Source of the DNA: JBGPIT01 sp041485125
GTDB taxonomy: Bacteria; Desulfobacterota; Binatia; UTPRO1
DNA: 5,333 nucleotides
Direction: 5' to 3'
NCBI GenBank assembly: GCA_041485125.1
Contig: JBGPIT010000362.1
Location: 1 to 5,333 of the forward strand
Shown: positions 1 to 4,733 of the stretch, piece after piece
Layout: each line of letters begins with the position of its first letter
Numbering within the stretch: the first letter of the stretch is position 1
Position numbers and translations under genes: made by a program
The notes under the pieces: generated by a model
The model's database searches: none
Told to the model about the DNA's origin: nothing
The model's input: only the letters and a program-made list of their open reading frames with translations

Positions 1-1
1 C

Positions 2-550
2 TGCAACTACGGCTCGTGCGACTGCTTCTTCGACACGCCGAATCCGCCCTGTCCCGCTCGCTGCTGCAGCTATCTGCTCCTCGGCGCCGGGCCCTGGAGC
101 GTCGTCGAGGCGCCGAACCACGACGTCATCCTCTCGTACCAAAACGAGGGCGCCGTCGGACGCTTCAGCTACGCACAGCTGCAGGCGAACCCCGCGACGT
201 GCATGAGCCTCGACGTCAACGGCCAGAATCCCTGCCTGACGAACCACGCCGTCCCGGAGCTCGACCCCGACGAGGACTTCAATCACTCCGCCGCGCTCGA
301 CGCCGCCGGCAATGCGTGGATCACGCAGTTCCACGGCACGCAGGACGACTGCACCGGAACGAACTCGATCGCCATGCTCCAGGCGGGAACGAACCGCATG
401 CTGCGCTTCCCGCCGTTCGCGTTCTATCCGGCGGGCTCCCCTTGCAAGTCGTTCGGCCCCGCCGGCATGGCGTTCGACCCGACGACCGGCGCCATGTGGT
501 TCACCGACTATTGGCGCAAACGGCTGGGGCAGTTGTCGCCGACGAGCTGA
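2..550 (+). CDS. C-terminal part of a Cys-rich propeller (Vgb/NHL-like) protein, 5' end outside window
   Basis: The frame is open from base 2 to the TGA at 548-550, giving 182 visible residues. The start lies upstream, and the ATG at 203 is probably internal because the reading continues plausibly before it. The first 25 residues are rich in Cys (CNYGSCDC, then CPARCC). Two stretches resemble blades of the virginiamycin B lyase/NHL propeller group: AALDAAGNAWITQF (about residues 98-111) and GMAFDPTTGAMWFTDYW (about 156-172), the latter followed by RLGQLSPTS at the C-terminus. In that family 'G..W.T....GRI/GQL' is the recurring blade signature. Members bind or act on ligands through the propeller face, but no catalytic residues can be assigned here. 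The several cysteines suggest an exported protein, though the signal peptide would lie outside the window. The propeller assignment is fairly secure and the enzymatic role is unknown. The gene ends in isolation, with a hairpin 39 bp downstream. Confidence 0.7.
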   Translation, partial: CNYGSCDCFFDTPNPPCPARCCSYLLLGAGPWSVVEAPNHDVILSYQNEGAVGRFSYAQLQANPATCMSLDVNGQNPCLTNHAVPELDPDEDFNHSAALDAAGNAWITQFHGTQDDCTGTNSIAMLQAGTNRMLRFPPFAFYPAGSPCKSFGPAGMAFDPTTGAMWFTDYWRKRLGQLSPTS

Positions 551-589
551 TCCCGCGCCGGCGGCGATTCTCCGCGATCACAATTTCCT

Positions 590-619
590 GCGCGGTCCGC
601 TCACCCGAGCGGATCGCGC
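590..619 (+). terminator. GC-rich hairpin after the propeller gene, possible terminator
   Basis: Bases 590-602 pair with 607-619 to give a 13-bp stem with one G-U wobble (G595-U614), closed by an ACCC loop. It lies 39 bp after the stop codon of the upstream gene. No T-tract follows, so it is not a canonical intrinsic terminator, but it may end transcription or protect the 3' end of the mRNA. The rest of 551-786 shows no convincing gene. Confidence 0.45.
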
Positions 620-716
620 CGTCGCTGCCGCCGTTGGTGTCGGTCGCGGTCTCGGTCCCGGGCCAGTGCACGCGGCCGTTCATGGCGCCCATGACTTGAC
701 TGACCTCACCTCGTGC

Positions 717-734
717 CACGACCGGCCGGTGGTG
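717..734. promoter_or_regulatory. 18-bp near-palindrome upstream of the antitoxin gene, possible operator
   Basis: The sequence is CAC, one mismatched position, ACCGGCCGGT, one mismatched position, GTG: a perfect 10-bp core with 3-bp outer arms. It is centred about 60 bp before the vapB start. VapB antitoxins usually bind palindromes in their own promoter, so an operator is possible. A GC-rich palindrome could also arise by chance in this genome. Confidence 0.25.
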
Positions 735-759
735 TCCGGAATCAGCATGGTTGCTGGTT

Positions 760-781
760 TGCCATTCTGGTGGCATTCTCC
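760..781. promoter_or_regulatory. Tandem 11-bp repeat just upstream of vapB, candidate autoregulation site
   Basis: TGCCATTCTGG (760-770) is followed directly by TGGCATTCTCC (771-781), with 8 of 11 positions matching. TGCCA (760-764) and TGGCA (771-775) also form an inverted repeat. The element ends 5 bp before the ATG at 787. No Shine-Dalgarno sequence is visible there, so this stretch may hold the promoter and operator of a leaderless or near-leaderless message. The position fits VapBC autoregulation; the function is inferred. Confidence 0.35.
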
Positions 782-786
782 AACCC

Positions 787-1032
787 ATGAAAGCGACACT
801 CGATGCCGCCGGCAGGATCGTCGTTCCCAAGCCCCTCCGTCAGGCTCTCGGATTGAGAGCCGGGCAGTCGCTCGAAATTCGGGCCGGTGACGGACGGCTC
901 GAGATCGAGATCGCTCCGACGCCGATGCGACTGACGAAGCGTGGCAAAGGGCTGATCGCAGTGCCCAAGGGCAAGCTGCCCACGCTCACGAGCGAGCAGG
1001 TCCGTGACACTCTCGAGCGCGTCCGGCGGTGA
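787..1032 (+). CDS. vapB: VapB-type antitoxin, AbrB/SpoVT-like DNA-binding fold
   Basis: This 81-residue protein starts MKATLDAAGRIVVPKPLRQA and continues LGLRAGQSLEIRAGDGRLEI. That is the swapped-hairpin AbrB/MazE/SpoVT fold (about residues 1-45), with the typical 'D..GRIV.P...R..LG...G..L.I' pattern. The remaining 36 residues (basic KRGKG, then a C-terminal segment ending TLERVRR) should wrap and neutralise the toxin. The ATG at 787 was chosen over a TTG at 751 because family homology begins exactly at MKATLD and the 12 extra residues resemble nothing in the family. The stop TGA overlaps the toxin's GTG (GTGA, 1029-1032), so the pair is translationally coupled. In the family the antitoxin binds both the PIN toxin and the operator, repressing the operon. 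No strong ribosome binding site precedes it. Confidence 0.88.
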   Translation: MKATLDAAGRIVVPKPLRQALGLRAGQSLEIRAGDGRLEIEIAPTPMRLTKRGKGLIAVPKGKLPTLTSEQVRDTLERVRR

Positions 1033-1430
1033 GAGCGGCGGACACGAGTGTCGTCGTCGCCGCATTCGCGTCATGGCACGAGCGGCATGAAGGCGCGCGG
1101 AAAGCGCTCGACGGCGGTCTGCGGCTGATCGAGCACTGCGCGCTCGAGACGTACTCCGTCCTCACCCGTCTCCCCCCGCCCCATCGCGCCCCCAGCATGC
1201 TCGTTTGCGACTTCCTTGCGGCGCGATTTCCGCAGCCGCTGCTGCGCCTGAGCGTGAAGGCCTACAAAGAGTTCGTTCTCGGGATGCCTGATCGCGCGGT
1301 GACGGGCGGCGCTGCCTATGACGCTCTCGTTGCAGCGACCGCAGCGGCGCATCGAGCCGAGCTCGTCACATGCGACCGCCGTGCTCTGCCCATGTATGAG
1401 CGGTACGGTGTCCGCACGCAGCTCCTATAG
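1029..1430 (+). CDS. vapC: VapC-type PIN-domain ribonuclease toxin
   Basis: This is a single PIN domain of 133 residues, the usual VapC size. The acidic active-site residues can be placed: D5 in AADTSVVVAAF, E40 in CALETYSVLTRLP, D98 in AAYDALVAATA and D116 in LVTCDRRAL. These would hold Mg2+/Mn2+ for RNA cleavage. VapC toxins typically cut tRNA or rRNA and slow growth when the labile antitoxin is degraded; the target cannot be read from the sequence. The start is GTG at 1029, overlapping the antitoxin stop by 4 bp. An N-terminus of VRAADTS puts the first catalytic Asp where the family has it. All four acidic residues are present and the frame is intact, so the toxin looks functional. The gene is convergent with the Cys-rich gene at 1518-2051. 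Confidence 0.9.
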   Translation: MRAADTSVVVAAFASWHERHEGARKALDGGLRLIEHCALETYSVLTRLPPPHRAPSMLVCDFLAARFPQPLLRLSVKAYKEFVLGMPDRAVTGGAAYDALVAATAAAHRAELVTCDRRALPMYERYGVRTQLL

Positions 1431-1454
1431 GCGTCTTCCCGGGCTCGACTGAGC

Positions 1455-1494
1455 CGCGCGTCCCGCGGAGTCGGCCGCTCCGTCGGGACGCGCG
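1455..1494. terminator. Large hairpin between convergent genes, probable bidirectional terminator
   Basis: CGCGCGTCCCG (1455-1465) pairs perfectly with CGGGACGCGCG (1484-1494). Inside it CGGAG (1466-1470) pairs with CTCCG (1478-1482), leaving a 7-nt loop and one bulged T at 1483: 16 base pairs in all. It begins 24 bp after the vapC stop and lies 23 bp beyond the end of the minus-strand gene. Neither strand shows a U-tract, so termination is inferred from position and stem strength. Confidence 0.6.
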
Positions 1495-1517
1495 TCGTCT
1501 CACGCTGGGGGGGAGAC

Positions 1518-2051
1518 TCAGCTTCCGCAGGCGTCGATGCAGGTGTCGAACGATGCCTGGCAGCCGGCGCCGAGGTCGGCGATGTCATCAGCGCAAGCCT
1601 GGTAGCACGCGCCGAAGTCGAGCCACGCTTGGTTCTTGCACTCCTGGTCGTCGGAGCCACAAAGCGCCAGCGCGTCCTTGACCGCGGTCTTGCAGACGAG
1701 GAGGCAAGGCTTCTCGATCGCCTTGTAGTTGGCGCAGGTCTTCACGGCGGTGGCGCAGTCGCCCGCGCACGCGACGTCAGGGATGTTGCAGGCCGTCTTG
1801 CACTCGGCCTTCGCGGTCTTGCATACGGCTGCCGCTGCCCGCGAGGCGTCCGAGCAGGCCCTCGAGCAATCCGATCCGCCGCCGCCGCCTTTGCACGCGG
1901 ATCGGCATGCGCTCTGGTCCACCGTCGCCGCCGCCCGGCACGTGAAGTAGAGCGGGTTGCACGCGCTGACGGAGCACGCGGCGAGGCTCTCGAGCGGTGA
2001 GAGCAGCGACACGGCGAAGCCCAAGGCAACCAAGAATGTTGCTCGACTCAT
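1518..2051 (-). CDS. Exported Cys-rich protein with repeated CX3C / CX6C motifs, possible lipoprotein
   Basis: The protein has 177 residues and 22 cysteines (about 12%). An N-terminal signal peptide is clear: Arg3, a hydrophobic core at residues 5-20, then LAAC at 23-26. LAAC fits a lipobox, so C26 could be lipidated; signal peptidase I cleavage before C26 is the alternative. Seven CX3C pairs occur at 49/53, 62/66, 84/88, 95/99, 116/120, 149/153 and 171/175. Several have a further Cys seven positions away (31-38, 77-84, 99-106, 131-138, 164-171), so CX6CX3C recurs. A five-Gly linker lies at 55-59. The spacing suggests helices stapled by disulfides, as in other CX3C proteins, outside the cytoplasm. 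I do not recognise a named family or function. Translation starts at ATG 2051 behind a near-perfect ribosome binding site. The gene is alone on its strand, ending against vapC. Confidence 0.8.
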   Translation of the reverse strand: MSRATFLVALGFAVSLLSPLESLAACSVSACNPLYFTCRAAATVDQSACRSACKGGGGGSDCSRACSDASRAAAAVCKTAKAECKTACNIPDVACAGDCATAVKTCANYKAIEKPCLLVCKTAVKDALALCGSDDQECKNQAWLDFGACYQACADDIADLGAGCQASFDTCIDACGS

Positions 2052-2059
2052 GAGTGTAT

Positions 2060-2066
2060 CCTCCTT
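2060..2066 (-). promoter_or_regulatory. Strong ribosome binding site of the Cys-rich gene
   Basis: Read on the minus strand this is AAGGAGG, 8 nt before the ATG at 2051. It matches the anti-Shine-Dalgarno sequence and fixes the start, which is also the one giving a clean signal peptide. Confidence 0.85.
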
Positions 2067-2536
2067 GCACTCTGGTCAGCGCCCCCATGGCGCGACATCG
2101 ACCCGGACGAGCAACGCGTGTGCCGAGTGAAGTCAGAGAATGATCAGGGAATTCGCTGACGGCGCACGTGTTTGCGGCCGTAGGGCTGGCTCACCTCGAC
2201 CAACGCGGGTCGAGGACAACCACCACCGAACGTTCGCCGACTGCGGGGCCGAGACGCGAAGACGCGGCTGACTGCCGTATCGCGGTCGAGATGAAGTCCG
2301 CCATCGCGTGTGTGCTCGGCGAGCACGCGCGTCGCGTCGGGGTGCCGACGCTAGCGTGGAACGGGTAGTTCTGCCCCACGACGGCGCACCAAGTTTGGCG
2401 CCACCCCGCCGCTTCGCACGCGATTCCAATTGACGTGGACGCCACCGACGTGCGATCGAAATCCGTCCGGCCTACACCTGGGACCGCATACCTCCGCCGA
2501 TGGAATCCCCAACGTTTTCCCCCTGCATCTTCATAC
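2067..2536. other. Long divergent intergenic region with inverted repeats, no convincing gene
   Basis: This stretch separates two divergent genes for exported proteins, so promoters for both should lie here. Short open frames exist on both strands, but their translations are Arg-rich and patternless. Visible elements are a small inverted repeat GCGCC/GGCGC at 2079-2093, a strong RNA-type hairpin at 2306-2332 (listed separately), a perfect 10-bp palindrome ACGCTAGCGT at 2348-2357, and an inverted repeat GGCGC/GCGCC at 2383-2402. TTGACG at 2430-2435 resembles a -35 box, but the sequence at the expected -10 position is poor, so no promoter is called. Confidence 0.5.
2306..2332. other. Hairpin-forming inverted repeat in the divergent intergenic region
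   Basis: GTGCTC (2312-2317) and GAGCAC (2321-2326) flank a GGC loop. On the plus-strand RNA the stem extends outwards to 2306 and 2332 with G-C pairs and three G-U wobbles, 12 pairs in total. It could be an RNA structure or a protein-binding palindrome; nothing nearby decides between these. Confidence 0.35.
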
Positions 2537-2537
2537 G

Positions 2538-2543
2538 AAGGAG
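2538..2543 (+). promoter_or_regulatory. Ribosome binding site fixing the GTG start of the repeat protein
   Basis: AAGGAG lies 6 nt before GTG at 2550. The open frame extends upstream to a TTG at 2430, but only the GTG start has a good ribosome binding site and places a signal peptide at the N-terminus. Confidence 0.85.
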
Positions 2544-2549
2544 AAACTC

Positions 2550-4376
2550 GTGAAAACCGCAGCACTATTGCTGGCGGCCGCGCTCGTCGCCGTGCTCGCC
2601 TACGACATCCCCGCACACGCGGACTTCTTTGCCGAGACGGCGGTGCAGACGCACCGCGGGACGCACCTGGGGCCTACCGATCAATACAGCGGTAACGGCG
2701 TGTTCGAGGCCGACCAAGGGGTCGGGCAGACGTCCACCTCGCTGAGCTTCGACTTCGAGGACGATCAGGTGCTCGGACCCCCTCCCGGCATCCCGATCCG
2801 GGAAGAGTTCGCCATCGGCACCGCGAGCCTCGCGACCGCGGATCTCCACGCGCAGATCACCGGCGCTCAGCGCTCGGATATCTTCACCTTCAGTAGGTCA
2901 CTCGCCGCGATCAAGGACCGCATGGTGGTCGGACGACCGGGCGGACCGCCGTTCGGCACGCTCAACAATGACGTGGTGACGTTCACGCTGACGCTCGACG
3001 GCAGCTTGTCCATCGACAACCCGACCGCCGGCTCGTCCTTCAACAACAGCATCGTCTCCGTCCTCATCGGGAAGCCCGGGAGCATCACCCCGTTCCTCGC
3101 GTTCGCGTCTCCGGACTACTACTGCACCTTCTATTACGGCATCGGCGCGGACGCCGACGTCATCTACAACGGGACCATACGACTGCCCCTGAAGGCCAAG
3201 TTCACGTCGTTCCCCGTCACGATTACCGCGACGTGTCCGGTCCAGGGAGACTTCGACTGGGCCATTACGATCCGCCCCGCCTACGTCTCCACCGCGCCCG
3301 ACACCTTTTGGGATTTCAATTTCGCCAATACGCTTCAGTATGGAGTGTTCGTCGCCAATGGCGGCGTGATCGAGAGCACCGACTCGGGCATCACCCCGCC
3401 CACGGGCTCGTCGACCCCGCCGTCCGCGCCGCTCGATCACTATCTCTCGTACAAGACCAAGGCGACGAAGGGAGACAACTGCACGCCGGACGCGCCGAGC
3501 AATGCGAACCGACCCTGCGCGAGCGAGGAGGAGTGCGGAGGGATCTCCGACGGCGACAATGAGACGACGTACTGTGTCCCTGAGAAGTTCCCGAAGAATG
3601 TCAGCGTGACGCTATCGGACCGGCTCGAGCCGGGAAGCCGACTCTACAATGTCACGAAGCCCGTGACCCTTTGGACGCCGACGCAGAAGTTCGACGAGCC
3701 CGTCAACGATCCCGTCACGCATCTGCGCGGCTACGCGATCGCATTGGCCCCGAAGCAATGCGCGGCGGGCTCCCCTCGGAATCTGGGCGCGGCGTGCGCG
3801 AAGGAAACTGACTGCGGCGGGAGCAAGGGGACGTCATTCTGCAAGCCGCAGACGAAATCCGTGAAGCAGCCGGGGGTGACCGTGCGCAACCAGTTTCACA
3901 CAGGGGGAAGTGGTGCGCTGGTGATCGACGTCGTCAAACCCGACCGGCTGCTCGTGCCGGCGTCGAAGGGCCTGACCGACCCTCTGGATCCGCCGGTCGG
4001 GACCAATGTCGATCACTACAAGTGCTACAAGGTGGCGCTGCCGAAGCAGGTGAAGTTCACACCGATCACCGGTGTTTCGCTGAAGGATCAATTCACCGAG
4101 GTCCAGACGCCGACGGGCAAGAAGCTGTTCGATCTCAAGAAGCCGACCCACCTCTGCATGGCGGCGACCAAGAACGCCGAAGCCGTGGTCAATCCGACCC
4201 AGAATCTTTTCTGCTATCAAGCGGTGCCGCCGAAGGGACAGCCCAAGCACGTGTCGATGACGGGCCTGTACGTCAGCACCCAGCTCGACGTCGAGCAGGT
4301 GGACACGGTGAAGGAGGATGAGCTCTGCGTGCCGAGCGAGGTGGACTTGCCTGCCGGCGAGCCATCGCCGAGCTGA
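2550..4376 (+). CDS. Secreted protein with N-terminal beta-rich domain and four C-terminal DHYKCYK-type repeats
   Basis: The protein has 608 residues. Residues 1-24 form a signal peptide (Lys2, hydrophobic core, AHA before D25). Residues 25-280 are beta-rich with two Cys (192, 229) and end in a segment like those of PEP-CTERM-associated extracellular proteins (FWDFNFANTLQYGVF), but no PEP-CTERM anchor follows. A Ser/Thr/Pro linker at 281-294 leads to four degenerate repeats at about 295-380, 391-473, 487-541 and 552-597. Each opens with an aromatic DHY..YK-like strand and closes with a KP..L.x.P-like strand. Repeats 3 and 4 carry Cys at both ends (492/536, 555/593). Repeats 1 and 2 lack both, but hold a four-Cys insert with matching spacing (C-x11-C-x5-CGG, then a final Cys). 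I recall this repeat from deltaproteobacteria-like genomes without a known function. A surface or extracellular role is inferred. Start: GTG behind AAGGAG. Confidence 0.82.
   Translation: MKTAALLLAAALVAVLAYDIPAHADFFAETAVQTHRGTHLGPTDQYSGNGVFEADQGVGQTSTSLSFDFEDDQVLGPPPGIPIREEFAIGTASLATADLHAQITGAQRSDIFTFSRSLAAIKDRMVVGRPGGPPFGTLNNDVVTFTLTLDGSLSIDNPTAGSSFNNSIVSVLIGKPGSITPFLAFASPDYYCTFYYGIGADADVIYNGTIRLPLKAKFTSFPVTITATCPVQGDFDWAITIRPAYVSTAPDTFWDFNFANTLQYGVFVANGGVIESTDSGITPPTGSSTPPSAPLDHYLSYKTKATKGDNCTPDAPSNANRPCASEEECGGISDGDNETTYCVPEKFPKNVSVTLSDRLEPGSRLYNVTKPVTLWTPTQKFDEPVNDPVTHLRGYAIALAPKQCAAGSPRNLGAACAKETDCGGSKGTSFCKPQTKSVKQPGVTVRNQFHTGGSGALVIDVVKPDRLLVPASKGLTDPLDPPVGTNVDHYKCYKVALPKQVKFTPITGVSLKDQFTEVQTPTGKKLFDLKKPTHLCMAATKNAEAVVNPTQNLFCYQAVPPKGQPKHVSMTGLYVSTQLDVEQVDTVKEDELCVPSEVDLPAGEPSPS
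3435..4340 (+). repeat. Four degenerate protein-level repeats within the secreted protein
   Basis: Approximate spans are 3435-3689, 3720-3968, 4008-4172 and 4203-4340. Shared marks are DHYLSYK, HLRGYAIA, DHYKCYKVA and NLFCYQAV at the start; V.L.D.L / V.V.NQF / V.LKDQF / LYVSTQL in the middle; and TKPVTLWTP, VKPDRLLVP, KKPTHLCMA and KEDELCVPS at the end. The similarity is at protein level and no strong DNA repeat is seen, so the duplications are old. Confidence 0.7.
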
Positions 4377-4608
4377 CATAGACCGGGAACTCACCAAGGC
4401 CGCCATGTTCGCGTTCGTGGCAGCCGGGATGACGTTCCTCGGCTTCATGCACGGCGAGAAGATCGGCTTTCGGTCAGATCCCGGCAGTCGCTTCAGCTAT
4501 GTGGCAGTCGGGCTGCTCCTGCTCGGCTCCGCGAAGTTCGCGACCGTCAGTGCGCCGGCCGCGGAGCCCGTGCGACACGGAGAGGAGCTGCCGGCGTCGG
4601 CCGCGTAG
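4372..4608 (+). pseudogene. Orphan C-terminal fragment resembling an NCS2/AGZA-type permease
   Basis: The frame reads ADIDRELTKAAMFAFVAAGM, then TFLGFMHGEKIGF, a short polar stretch, and YVAVGLLLLGSAKF, ending at TAG 4606-4608. Two membrane segments are evident. 'IDR...AA...A..A....GF.HGE.IG.....P....Y' resembles, from memory, the extreme C-terminus of NCS2/AGZA-like purine permease relatives, whose full length is over 400 residues. Everything before it is missing: upstream the same frame runs antisense-like through the secreted protein gene, so the resemblance begins at that gene's stop codon. The ATG at 4318 is an unlikely start because AAGGAGG abuts it with no spacer. The ATG at 4405 has a weak AAGG 5 nt upstream and would give a 67-residue two-helix membrane protein, so an expressed small protein is the alternative. 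I favour a decayed remnant left by a deletion or rearrangement. Confidence 0.45.
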
Positions 4609-4733
4609 CGTCAGTCTCGCTGGAGCACGCTCGCGAGCGCCGCGGTGAGAATCGCCATCGGATCATCGAAGACCCTCCGTGCTCCTTCGGCGCATGGAAG
4701 GGCAGCTGGATACCTCGTTGTTCGGTGCTCGTT
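4609..4733. other. Short intergenic region between convergent reading frames
   Basis: It separates the permease remnant from the hsdR stop. It contains a perfect 12-bp palindrome, CGCTCGCGAGCG, at 4628-4639, with no loop and no T-tract, so no terminator is called. On the minus strand the hsdR frame stays open for 40 codons beyond its TGA, to a TGA at 4611-4613. Confidence 0.5.

Noticed and set aside
16..699. A 227-codon open frame on the plus strand
   Set aside because: Its translation is dominated by Arg/Pro/Ala without domain pattern. It overlaps the propeller frame, whose translation has clear blade motifs and ends at 550.
501..830. A 109-codon minus-strand frame across the intergenic region and the antitoxin start
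   Set aside because: It overlaps the ends of two supported genes in antisense, has no ribosome binding site that I can see, and no recognisable motif.
2168..2368. A 66-codon plus-strand frame in the divergent intergenic region
   Set aside because: It has no good ribosome binding site and no motif or membrane/signal pattern. In GC-rich DNA such open frames are expected by chance.
2430..2458. TTGACG as a -35 promoter box for the repeat protein gene
   Set aside because: The hexamer matches well, but CGATCG or neighbouring bases at the right distance are poor -10 boxes, so the match may be chance.
2430..2549. Upstream extension of the repeat protein to a TTG codon at 2430
   Set aside because: The GTG at 2550 has AAGGAG 6 nt upstream and begins a textbook signal peptide, while the extension would bury that signal 40 residues inside.
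2191..2616. A 141-codon minus-strand frame overlapping the start of the secreted repeat protein
   Set aside because: It covers the strong ribosome binding site and signal peptide of the opposite gene, and its Arg-rich translation shows no family pattern.
2898..3440. A 180-codon minus-strand frame inside the secreted repeat protein gene
   Set aside because: The product is an Arg/Gly/Glu/Val-rich low-complexity string, typical of the antisense of a GC-rich gene.
3834..4448. A 204-codon minus-strand frame rich in Leu, Arg and His
   Set aside because: It is the antisense of the repeat region, and the plus-strand reading has conserved repeats and paired cysteines.
4628..4639. Perfect 12-bp palindrome CGCTCGCGAGCG as a terminator for hsdR
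   Set aside because: It has no loop and no T-tract on either strand; short GC-rich palindromes are common in such DNA.
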